Source of the DNA: Desulfovibrio desulfuricans
GTDB lineage: Bacteria > Desulfobacterota > Desulfovibrionia > Desulfovibrionales > Desulfovibrionaceae
Assembly: GCA_015062205.1 (NCBI GenBank)
Contig: SUVB01000033.1
Coordinates: 1-41,681 of the forward strand
DNA length: 41,681 nt
Reading direction: 5' to 3'
Shown: positions 17,368-24,275 of the stretch, one piece after another
Numbering within the stretch: the first letter of the stretch is position 1
Layout: every line of letters begins with the position of its first letter
The notes under the pieces: generated by a model
What the model saw: only the letters and a program-made list of their open reading frames with translations
The model's database searches: none
What the model was told of the DNA's origin: nothing
Made by a program: the position numbers and the translations under genes

Positions 17368-18822
17368 ATGGATTTTGACGGCATACGGGTGCTGGTTGTC
17401 GGCGACGTGATGCTTGACGCCTATATTGCCGGGCAGACCCGGCGCATTTCCCCCGAGGCTCCCGTGCCCGTGGTTTCCGTGGAACAGCGCTGGTTTGTGC
17501 CGGGCGGCGCGGCCAACGTGGCGCGCAATCTGGCGCGGCTGGGGGTGGATGCGGCTCTTGTCGGGCTGGTCGGGCGCGACGCCGACGCCGACATCCTGCG
17601 CGAGGCGCTGGCGAAGGAAGGCATTGCGGATACGCTCGCGCCCTCCGCTGCCCGTCGGACCACGCGCAAGACGCGCCTGCTCGCCCAGGGGCAGCAGCTG
17701 CTGCGGCTGGACGAGGAGGACGCGGTTCCGCCTTCTGCCGAGGAGGCCGGGGCGCTGGCGTCGCGCGTGCGCTACCTGCTGGACGGCAGGCAGGCGGTGG
17801 TGCTCTCCGACTATGCCAAGGGCGTGCTGCTGGACGGGCCCGGCGGCTGCCTCTGCCGTGTCGTCGCGGAGGAGGCCCGCAGGCGGGGCATCCCTGTGCT
17901 GGCGGACCCCAAGGGCGGCGGCTGGGATCGCTATGCCGGCGTGCAGTGCGTAACGCCCAATGCCGGGGAATTCGCCGTCGCCTGCGGCCGTGAGCCGGGC
18001 GCGCCGCTGGAACGCCCCGAGCGCGCGGCGCTGGCCGCCGGGCTGCGTTCTCGCTACCGGCTGGAGCATGTGCTGGTCACGCGCGGGGCCAGGGGCATGG
18101 CGCTGTTCGGTCCGGAAGACCCTCCCGTGTACTGCCGCGCCGCCGTGCGTGAAGTGGCGGACGTCTCCGGCGCGGGCGATACGGTCATCGCCGTGCTGGC
18201 GGCCTGCGTGGGCAAGGGCCTTTCCTGGCCGGAGAGCATGCGCGTGGCCAATCTGGCCGCCGGCGTGGCCGTGGGCAAGATGGGCACCGCTCCCGTCACC
18301 CTGGCGGAGTTGAATGCGGCCCTGCGCGAAGGCGCCGACAATCCCAAGCTGTACAGTCTGCCTGCGCTCCTCGACAAGGTGGAGGACTGGCGCCGGAAAA
18401 ACGAGAGCGTCGTCTTTACCAACGGCTGCTTTGACCTGCTGCACCCCGGGCATGTCTCGCTCATCCGCCAGAGCGCGGCCCAGGGCGACCACCTCATCGT
18501 GGGGCTCAACAGCGACAGTTCCGTGCGCCGTCTCAAGGGGCCTACGCGTCCCATCCAGAACGAACAGGCCCGCGCCCTGCTGCTGGCTTCGCTCTCCGGC
18601 GTGGATGCCGTGGTGCTTTTTGACGAGGATACGCCGCTCAATCTCGTCCGTGCGCTGCTGCCCGACGTCATGGTCAAAGGCAGCGATTACAGGGTGGAAG
18701 ACATCGCCGGAGCTGACGTGGTGATCAACAACGGCGGACGCGTCTACCTTGCAGAACTGGTCAGCGGGTGCAGCACCACGGGTATCGTGCACAAGATTGA
18801 TCATCAGGGCGCGGCGCGCTGA
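17368..18822 (+). CDS. hldE: Bifunctional heptose kinase/adenylyltransferase HldE
   Basis: A 484-residue cytoplasmic enzyme that makes ADP-heptose for lipopolysaccharide inner core. The N-terminal ribokinase-like domain (1 to about 325) phosphorylates D-glycero-beta-D-manno-heptose 7-phosphate at C1. It begins VLVVGDVMLDAYI, has a PGGAANVARNLARLG substrate loop, and ends with the anion hole/catalytic DVSGAGDT (about 265-272). The C-terminal cytidylyltransferase-like domain (about 345-484) attaches AMP; it has FTNGCFDLLHPGHV (from about 350) with the HxGH nucleotide motif, and a later VKGSDYR. The length matches the E. coli enzyme closely. It sits 17 bp after the ABC-GT fusion gene and 13 bp before glk, clearly one operon. 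Confidence 0.97.
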   Translation: MDFDGIRVLVVGDVMLDAYIAGQTRRISPEAPVPVVSVEQRWFVPGGAANVARNLARLGVDAALVGLVGRDADADILREALAKEGIADTLAPSAARRTTRKTRLLAQGQQLLRLDEEDAVPPSAEEAGALASRVRYLLDGRQAVVLSDYAKGVLLDGPGGCLCRVVAEEARRRGIPVLADPKGGGWDRYAGVQCVTPNAGEFAVACGREPGAPLERPERAALAAGLRSRYRLEHVLVTRGARGMALFGPEDPPVYCRAAVREVADVSGAGDTVIAVLAACVGKGLSWPESMRVANLAAGVAVGKMGTAPVTLAELNAALREGADNPKLYSLPALLDKVEDWRRKNESVVFTNGCFDLLHPGHVSLIRQSAAQGDHLIVGLNSDSSVRRLKGPTRPIQNEQARALLLASLSGVDAVVLFDEDTPLNLVRALLPDVMVKGSDYRVEDIAGADVVINNGGRVYLAELVSGCSTTGIVHKIDHQGAAR

Positions 18823-18835
18823 ATCCGGAATCCGC

Positions 18836-19816
18836 ATGCAGCAGATTTTTGCAGCCGATATAGGCGGCACCAATGCCCGTTTTGCCCGTTTCTCTTCGGA
18901 CGGCGGCCGCCTGACGCTTGAGGCCGTGGAGTGGGGGGCGTCTTCGGGGCTGCGGGATGCGGACGATGTGCTGGCGCTCATGCGCCGCCTGCTGGGGACG
19001 GCCCCTGGCGCGGGCGATGCGCTGGCCGTGGCCCTGGCGGGGCCGGTGCGCGGCCTTGCGGGCAAGCTGACCAACGGCTCCCTGCGGCTTGACCTCTCCG
19101 ACGCGGCGGCGCGGCTGCGTCTGCGCGCCTGTGCGCTGCTCAATGATTTTGCGGCGGAGGCCTACGCCACATTGACCGAGACAGGCGCGAAAGCCCGGCA
19201 CGTCTGCGGGCCGGAAGGCGTCTGCGGGATCACGGCCCCCCGCGCCGTGCTGGGCGCGGGCACGGGCCTGGGCGCGGCTTCCCTGCACTGGCTTGCCTCC
19301 GGCGCTTCGGGCGGGCAGGGCGACGGCAGGGGACGCTGGCATGCCGTGCCCTCGGAGGTCGGACACGCGCCCTTTCCCTTTGCGGGCGGCGAGGAGCAGG
19401 GCTATCAGGAGTTTCTTGCCGAGGAACTGGGGCGGGACAGCATTTCCGTCGAGGAAGTGCTCTCCGGCCGGGGGCTTGCGCGTCTGCACCGTTTTTTGAC
19501 CGGGAAGCGCGAAGACCCGGCCGTGGTGGGCCGGGAGGCCCTTGGCAGCGAAACGCCCACCCTGCAATGGTATGCCCGTTTTCTTGGCAGGTTCTGCCGC
19601 GCGTGGATCTGCGCCACCCTCTGTACGGGCGGCCTCTGGATTGCCGGGGGCATCGCAGCCCGCAATCCCCTGTGCGTCGCCAGCCCGGCATTCCGGCAGG
19701 CGCTGACGGCCGGGAACGGCCTGCCGCGGCTGGTGGAAAGCGTGCCTGTCCGCCTCGCGTCCACGACCGACAGCGGACTGTGGGGGGCAGCCCGCGCCGT
19801 TCTGGAATGCGCGTGA
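18836..19816 (+). CDS. glk: Glucokinase, Glk family
   Basis: A 326-residue cytoplasmic hexokinase-fold enzyme that phosphorylates glucose with ATP. The N-terminus FAADIGGTNARFARF is the phosphate-binding signature of the bacterial (non-ROK) glucokinase family. LLNDFAAEAYATL carries the catalytic Asp region, and VLGAGTGLGAASL and PSEVGHAPFPF are also diagnostic. The length is close to the 321 residues of E. coli Glk. The start at 18836 is 13 bp after hldE and lacks a strong ribosome site, suggesting coupling to hldE translation. It is the last gene of the 14-20 kb operon. No terminator with a T-run is visible after it. A role in sugar activation for the envelope glycan is plausible but not shown. 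Confidence 0.93.
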   Translation: MQQIFAADIGGTNARFARFSSDGGRLTLEAVEWGASSGLRDADDVLALMRRLLGTAPGAGDALAVALAGPVRGLAGKLTNGSLRLDLSDAAARLRLRACALLNDFAAEAYATLTETGAKARHVCGPEGVCGITAPRAVLGAGTGLGAASLHWLASGASGGQGDGRGRWHAVPSEVGHAPFPFAGGEEQGYQEFLAEELGRDSISVEEVLSGRGLARLHRFLTGKREDPAVVGREALGSETPTLQWYARFLGRFCRAWICATLCTGGLWIAGGIAARNPLCVASPAFRQALTAGNGLPRLVESVPVRLASTTDSGLWGAARAVLECA

Positions 19817-19898
19817 GCCCGCGCGCCGCAGCCCGGAGCGCGTGACGTTTCCAGTATTTTTTGTCAGCACAGGGTATTCGCGGTTTGCGCGTCAGGAC

Positions 19899-19927
19899 TT
19901 GACATTATCGTTTGATAACAGTAATAT
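19899..19927 (+). promoter_or_regulatory. Promoter with embedded operator-like repeats upstream of perR
   Basis: TTGACA (19899-19904), a 17-base spacer and TAATAT (19922-19927) form a near-consensus sigma70 promoter. The spacer contains a perfect inverted repeat TTATC-N4-GATAA (19905-19918), and TAATA-N2-TATTA (19922-19933) overlaps the -10. Such AT-rich dyads inside the promoter fit autorepression by the Fur/PerR protein encoded next, whose family binds AT-rich inverted repeats. Confidence 0.72.
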
Positions 19928-20035
19928 TTATTATATATAGTGATCAACTGTTGCTTCACGCCGTTCGCAAGCAGCCGTAGTGCGTGCCGTTGCGCGAACG
20001 CAGCCTTTTTCACCGCGCACACGCAGGAGATTGAC

Positions 20036-20446
20036 ATGGCCCAGGTGCAGACAAGGATGACCAGACAGCGCGCGGTCATACTGGAAGAATTGCGCAAGCT
20101 CAAAAGCCACCCTACGGCAGACGAACTGTACAGCGTCGTGCGCGAACGGCTGCCGCGCATCAGTCTGGGCACGGTCTACCGCAATCTGGATTTCCTGGCG
20201 GACAGCGGCGAAATTCGCCGTCTGGAAGCGGCCGGCTCCACCAAGCGCTTTGACGGCGACATGTCTGACCATCAGCATGTGCGCTGCATCTACTGCGGCC
20301 GCATCGGGGATGTCATGAGCCTGCGCCAGGCGCCCGGGGTGGAAGGCCTGCAGGCCGGAGGCTTTGCGCGCATACTGCATTCCCGGGTGGAGTATGACGG
20401 CGTTTGTGAAGTCTGCGCCCGCGAACGGGACGAAGGGCGACAATAG
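20036..20446 (+). CDS. perR: Fur-family regulator, probably peroxide sensor PerR
   Basis: A 136-residue metal-dependent repressor. The N-terminal winged helix has the Fur-family fold with SLGTVYRNLDFLADSGEI. The dimerisation domain has the HxH metal motif in DHQHVRC (78-84) and two CxxC pairs, C84-C87 and C124-C127, which form the structural zinc site typical of PerR-type proteins. The ATG at 20036 has CAGGAG seven bases upstream. A rubredoxin gene follows after 63 bp, matching the rbr-perR-rdl type cluster known in Desulfovibrio vulgaris, but rubrerythrin is absent here. Expression probably rises under peroxide stress through the operator-like repeats in its promoter. PerR versus Fur is decided mainly by context. 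Confidence 0.85.
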   Translation: MAQVQTRMTRQRAVILEELRKLKSHPTADELYSVVRERLPRISLGTVYRNLDFLADSGEIRRLEAAGSTKRFDGDMSDHQHVRCIYCGRIGDVMSLRQAPGVEGLQAGGFARILHSRVEYDGVCEVCARERDEGRQ

Positions 20447-20509
20447 CTTTTGTGCAGCGCGGCCGTCGGGTCCGGGCCAGCGGAACCTATCAGCGCACGG
20501 GAGGAGCAG

Positions 20510-20695
20510 ATGGCTGACACCAGAGATATGTGGCGTTGCCAGGTGGTGAATTGCGGCTACATCTATGATCCGGACAGGGGCGACAAGAGGCACAAAATTC
20601 CCGCCGGAACAAAGTTCGAGGACCTGCCCGACGATTGGCGCTGTCCTGTCTGCGGGGCGACCAAGAAGACGTTCCGCCGCGTCAGTGAAAGCTGA
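20510..20695 (+). CDS. Rubredoxin with C-x4-C first motif (type II, Rd2/Rdl-like)
   Basis: A 61-residue iron protein for one-electron transfer, cytoplasmic. Cysteines at 10, 15, 45 and 48 would bind a single Fe. The second pair is the normal CPVCG, but the first is C-QVVN-C-GY: four residues between the cysteines and not two. This spacing is known from the second rubredoxin of D. desulfuricans and from Rdl of D. vulgaris. The GYIYDP and [13 protein letters not shown] features confirm the fold. The ATG at 20510 has GAGGAG right upstream. It lies 63 bp after perR and probably works as electron donor in oxygen or peroxide reduction. Confidence 0.93.
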   Translation: MADTRDMWRCQVVNCGYIYDPDRGDKRHKIPAGTKFEDLPDDWRCPVCGATKKTFRRVSES

Positions 20696-20927
20696 CGCGA
20701 GCGCCTCGCCGCGCGGTCCTGCTCTTGCGGGCAGGCCGTGCACGTTCGGCTGTGCGCAAGGCCGCATGCGTCAGTGCAGAGGACCTTTGGCAGCATATCT
20801 GCCTCAGGCGGCTGCGCGAACAGCCGCCGACGCCGCAACCACGCGGAGAAACGGTGTTTCCGGGTGACGCGGGGGCGGCGTATGGTCTGCCTGCGCTGCA
20901 AAGTAACTGAATCGGCCTTGGAAGACG
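20696..20927 (+). other. Intergenic segment with two hairpins after rubredoxin
   Basis: No gene I can support. It holds GGCAG-N5-CTGCC (20789-20803) and a perfect 8-bp stem GGCGGCTG/CAGCCGCC (20807-20828, 6-base loop). Short open frames exist but lack ribosome sites or recognisable protein. The next strong terminator is only at 20928, so a long 3' untranslated region or a small RNA made from it is possible. Confidence 0.4.
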
Positions 20928-20976
20928 CTGCGGTTTCTTTCCCGTCTTACAGATCGGGGAAGGGACCGCAGTTTTT
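20928..20976 (+). terminator. Intrinsic terminator of the perR-rubredoxin unit
   Basis: CTGCGGT (20928-20934) pairs with ACCGCAG (20965-20971), and the inner arms TTTCCCGT and ATCGGGGAAGGG extend the stem with a few wobble pairs. TTTTT follows at 20972-20976. It lies 230 bp after the rubredoxin stop. Confidence 0.75.
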
Positions 20977-21023
20977 GGTGTCGCGCGCCGTTCGTGACGT
21001 GTGCAGTCCGGAAGATGCCAAGC

Positions 21024-21512
21024 TTACGTTCGCGTCAGCGCGGCATAGCTGCCCTGCACGGCTCGCAGCAAATCGTCCGGCCGCAGCCTGAGTTGCACGC
21101 CGCGCTGCCCCGCGCTCACATAGATGCTGTCCTGCAGGATGGCGCTCTCATCCACAAAGACCGGATAGGCTTTTTTGGCCCCCAGCGGCGAGCAGCCGCC
21201 GCGCACATAGCCCGTGAGGGGCCGCACGTCCTTGAGGGGCGCCATCTCCGCATGCTTGTTGCCGGAGGCGGCGGCCAGCGCCTTGAGGTCCAGTTCGGCG
21301 GCGGCGGGGATGCAGGCCATGAGCACGCCTGTTTTGTCGCCCCGGGCCACAAGCGTCTTGAACACGCAGGCCGGGTCCGCCCCGAGCCTGCGCGCCAAGG
21401 TTACGGCGGAGAGGTCGCTCTCGTCCACATCGGCCGTGTGCAGCTCAAAGGGGATGCCCAGCGTTTCCAGCAGGCGCGCGGCATTGGTTTTGGGGATTCT
21501 GGGAGTGGACAT
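21024..21512 (-). CDS. ybaK: Cys-tRNA(Pro)/Cys-tRNA(Cys) deacylase, YbaK/EbsC family
   Basis: A 162-residue single-domain trans-editing enzyme that hydrolyses mischarged aminoacyl-tRNA, typically Cys-tRNA(Pro). The YbaK fold is recognisable from TNAARLLETLGIPFELH at the N-terminus, ACVFKTLVARGD with the catalytic lysine region, and the glycine-rich substrate loop YVRGGCSPLGAKKAYPVFVD. The length is normal for the family. The ATG at 21512 is supported by the start of homology-like sequence; only a weak GGGAG-like site is nearby. The gene converges with the perR unit, whose terminator (20928-20976) lies close to its own stop codon. No linked partner is apparent. Confidence 0.93.
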   Translation of the reverse strand: MSTPRIPKTNAARLLETLGIPFELHTADVDESDLSAVTLARRLGADPACVFKTLVARGDKTGVLMACIPAAAELDLKALAAASGNKHAEMAPLKDVRPLTGYVRGGCSPLGAKKAYPVFVDESAILQDSIYVSAGQRGVQLRLRPDDLLRAVQGSYAALTRT

Positions 21513-21871
21513 GGTTTCGCTCTGTTCGGTAGCGGGTTTGTGCGCCGTGCCCGGCGGGACGGCAATTCCGCACGGACGGCGGGCATCGCCCCCGCTGTGA
21601 CGTCGAGGCCGTACTGTATGGATTGCGCCGCACGGCGTCAACAGACGAACAGTTCTCCCCGCGCCGCGGCGCCGGGCAGCACAAAGCCGGAGGCGTCGCG
21701 AAACGTTTCACAGTGTTGCGCGCCCGGCCTTATTGACGGCATATCCTTACCTGGCGCATGTGAACAGCTGCGGCAGGACGGGACGGCAGCCGCATGTCCG
21801 GCTCGGGGCGGGTAGGGGGGCAAAAAGCCTGTCGCAACGCAATCAGGACAATGCACAGCAGGTGCGATGCG
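21513..21871. other. Divergent intergenic region between ybaK and the BOF gene
   Basis: About 440 bp separate the two divergent starts (21513-21956). I see no open frame with a ribosome site and no RNA gene in it. The only feature I can support is a candidate promoter at its right end (21872-21900). Confidence 0.4.
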
Positions 21872-21900
21872 TTGACTGCACACCGCAGCGCGGCTATGTA
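21872..21900 (+). promoter_or_regulatory. Candidate promoter of the BOF-family gene
   Basis: TTGACT (21872-21877), 17 bases, then TATGTA (21895-21900). The -35 matches at five of six bases; the -10 is weak. It lies 57 bases before the start codon. Confidence 0.45.
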
Positions 21901-21956
21901 TGCGGAAGGGCGGAATGGACACTTGGAACCGCCGCATTGTTTTTATGGAGGACTCT

Positions 21957-22349
21957 ATGCGCATTTTGACGGCATTGTCTTTGATTCTGTTGCTGGCCGC
22001 TCCCGGCTGGGCCGCCACGGGCGGTTTCCAGAGCGACGCTCCGGCTGCCGGCGCGGGCGGCTTCCAAGGCCCCGGCGGGCAGGCGCGTGTGACCACCGTG
22101 GCCCAGGCCAAATCCGCCCGGGATGATGCCCCTGTCGTGCTTACGGGCCATATTGTCAGCCGGGTGGAGGGGGATCACGAGCACTACCTGTTCCGCGACT
22201 CCACGGGAGAGATCGTGGTGGACATTGACGACAAGCTGTTCATGGGGCGCACTGTCACGCCGCAAACGACCGTTCGCCTGCACGGCAAGGTTGACAAGGA
22301 ACTGATGGAGCGGACAAAGATTGACGTAAAGAGTTTTGAAATCCAGTGA
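21957..22349 (+). CDS. Periplasmic OB-fold protein, YgiW/YdeI (BOF/NirD) family
   Basis: A 130-residue exported protein. A clear Sec signal peptide (MRILTALSLILLLAAPGWA, cleavage before about residue 20) precedes a short Gly/Ala linker (GGFQ occurs twice) and a BOF domain: VTTVAQAKSARDDAPVVLTG, YLFRDSTGEIVVDIDD, RLHGKVDKE. This family of small periplasmic OB folds is associated with stress tolerance in E. coli (YgiW, YdeI); the ligand is generally unknown. The ATG at 21957 has ATGGAGG eight bases upstream; a longer in-frame start lacks this. It is a single-gene unit with a hairpin 15 bases after the stop. Confidence 0.92.
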   Translation: MRILTALSLILLLAAPGWAATGGFQSDAPAAGAGGFQGPGGQARVTTVAQAKSARDDAPVVLTGHIVSRVEGDHEHYLFRDSTGEIVVDIDDKLFMGRTVTPQTTVRLHGKVDKELMERTKIDVKSFEIQ

Positions 22350-22364
22350 CGTTGCCCTCACCCC

Positions 22365-22403
22365 GAACCGTGCGCTCCCGGCAACACCGGGGGAGCACGG
22401 TTC
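22365..22403 (+). terminator. Long hairpin after the BOF gene
   Basis: GAACCGTGC (22365-22373) pairs with GCACGGTTC (22395-22403), and GCTCCCGG pairs within with CCGGGGGAGC, leaving a small loop and one bulge. No T-run follows, so it may work with Rho or as a 3' stabiliser. The rest of the convergent gap to 22688 has a weaker GC hairpin near 22457-22480 and no gene. Confidence 0.6.
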
Positions 22404-22688
22404 GTAGCGCCGGCCTGACCGCAGAAATGAACAGCTTCTCTCAGGACGGCAGCCATCCCCGGGCCGTCAACGGGCCGGGGTGACCTTCAATGGTGTCCCG
22501 CTCCTGCGCGCCGGTCCGGGGATCGTGCGCAGTGATGGCTGTCGTTGCGGGTTTGCGCTGGCGCGGACGGATTCGGGCGGGTGCGGCGCTACACCGCCTC
22601 CGTTTGCCGTCCCGACAGAAAGACCGATCGGCTGTCAACGGCCTTGAGGCCTTGCGGTCCCCTTTCAAGTGCATCTGTCCCAACGCAG

Positions 22689-24275
22689 TCAGGACAATCC
22701 GCTCCGGCCCCAGAGCGCGGCAAGATGTTGCAGAAGCGCTTCCTCCTCGTTTTGCCGCCGCCGGGCCAGCGTTGCGAGCAGGGTCTTGGCCTGCGCGCGC
22801 AATTCCTCTTCCGCGCCCGTGTTGTCCACAACCATGTCGCAGGCAGCCAGCTTGCGCTCCTCCGGCCACTGCCAGCCTTCAAGGGCCGCCATTTTCTCCC
22901 CGCTCCAGCCCCGGGCGGCCTCCACCCGCCGGGCGCGCGTCTCCAGCGGGCAGCGCACGCCCACCGTCAGCGGCGCGGGCGTGAAGGCCTCCCGCCAGCC
23001 GGCCTCGAAAAACAGCGGCACTTCAGCCACGGCCAGCCCGGCGCCCGCAGCCTCCTGCCGTGTCCAGAAGTCTTCAATATGCTGCCGCGTCAGGGCATGG
23101 ACGACACGCTCCACCTCGCGCCGCAGCCCGGCGTCTTCGCGCATGGCGGCCAGCAGGGCCGCCCTATCCACGGCTCCCGCGGCATTGAGCAGCCCGTCGC
23201 CCAGGCGTCCGATCCACTGTGCGGCCTCCCCTCCCCCGGCATAGAGGCCCGCCACCACGTCGTCCGCGCTGACGACCGGTGCGCCCAGTTCCGCCAGCGT
23301 GCGCGTGAACGAGGATTTGCCGCTGCCGGGATTGCCTGTCACCACCACGCGCTGCATGCGGCGGCAGCCGGTCAGCACGGTCTGCGCCATGTCCGGCGGT
23401 GGGGGGCAGGTGAAATGCATGGCCGCTCCGGTCGCCGGGTGTGTGAAGCTGATGCGCCGCGCGTGCAGCATCTGTCGGGGGGCCATGACCTGAAGTTCTT
23501 TTGGGGCGTACAGCCTGTCCCCCAGCAGGGGATGGCCCAGATGCGCCATGTGCACGCGGATCTGGTGCGTGCGCCCGGTGTGGATGCGCACGGACAGGAG
23601 CGAAAAGCTTTCGTCCGGGGCAATCCACAATGTGGTCCATTCCGTGCGGGCCTCGCGGCCCCCGCGCGCCTCCGGCACGACGGCCATTTTGATCCTGGAG
23701 GAAGGGCTGCGCCCCAGCGGTTCGCTGCAGCGCCCTTCGGGGGCAGGCCTGCCGCCGACCAGGGCCAGGTATTCCTTGTGCACCTCGCGGCGCGCAAAGG
23801 CCGCGCTGAGGGCCAACCTGTCCGCCTCCGTCAGGGCCACCACCATGAGGCCGCTGGTGTCCTTGTCCAGCCGGTGCACAATGCCGGGGCGCAGCCCCTC
23901 CATGCTGCCCAGTTCCGGAATGCGGCCCAGCAGCCGTTGCACGAGCGTGTGTTCCGGGCAGGACGGGCAGGGATGCACCGTCAGCCCGGCAGGCTTGTTG
24001 CAGACGAGCAGATGCGTGTCCCGCCAGAGCAGCTCCACATGACCGTCCTCGGCGTGCAGGGCCGTGGCGGCTTCCGGCAGCCGCAACTCCAGCGTCTGCC
24101 CTGCGCGGAGGCGGAGATCCGGCCCGTTCGCGGGCAGACCGTCCACGCGGCAGCGCCCTGCCCGCACGGCCTTTTGCAGCGCGGCGCGGGAACATTCGGG
24201 CGCGAGGCCGCAGAGCACGCGGTCCAGCCGCTGCCCGGCCTCCGCCGCCGCTGTCACATGGCGCAGTTCCTTCAC
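22689..24275 (-). CDS. coaE: RluD-type pseudouridine synthase fused to dephospho-CoA kinase
   Basis: A 528-residue fusion of two housekeeping enzymes. Residues 1 to about 300 are an RluA/RluD-family rRNA pseudouridine synthase: an S4-like RNA-binding segment (about 15-70), GLTVHPCP, and the catalytic motif HRLDKDT (134-140, Asp137), then RIHTGRTHQIRVH. Residues about 307-510 are dephospho-CoA kinase, the last step of CoA synthesis: P-loop GNPGSGKS (314-321), SADDVV (336-341) and AEVPLFFEAGW. Translation starts with GTG at 24275, overlapping the upstream lipoprotein stop as GTGA. Met307 could start a separate CoaE but has no ribosome site, so a true fusion is favoured. Whether the two activities cooperate is unknown. 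Confidence 0.94.
   Translation of the reverse strand: MKELRHVTAAAEAGQRLDRVLCGLAPECSRAALQKAVRAGRCRVDGLPANGPDLRLRAGQTLELRLPEAATALHAEDGHVELLWRDTHLLVCNKPAGLTVHPCPSCPEHTLVQRLLGRIPELGSMEGLRPGIVHRLDKDTSGLMVVALTEADRLALSAAFARREVHKEYLALVGGRPAPEGRCSEPLGRSPSSRIKMAVVPEARGGREARTEWTTLWIAPDESFSLLSVRIHTGRTHQIRVHMAHLGHPLLGDRLYAPKELQVMAPRQMLHARRISFTHPATGAAMHFTCPPPPDMAQTVLTGCRRMQRVVVTGNPGSGKSSFTRTLAELGAPVVSADDVVAGLYAGGGEAAQWIGRLGDGLLNAAGAVDRAALLAAMREDAGLRREVERVVHALTRQHIEDFWTRQEAAGAGLAVAEVPLFFEAGWREAFTPAPLTVGVRCPLETRARRVEAARGWSGEKMAALEGWQWPEERKLAACDMVVDNTGAEEELRAQAKTLLATLARRRQNEEEALLQHLAALWGRSGLS

Noticed and set aside
21835..22698. Near-identical 18-base segments CAACGCRRTCAGGACAAT-like at 21835-21852 and 22681-22698 (one mismatch)
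   Set aside because: One such pair is about what chance predicts in 41 kb; the second copy overlaps the end of the RluD-CoaE gene, and no third copy was seen.
22689..23357. CoaE as a separate gene starting at internal Met307
   Set aside because: No ribosome site before it and no stop or frameshift between the two domains.
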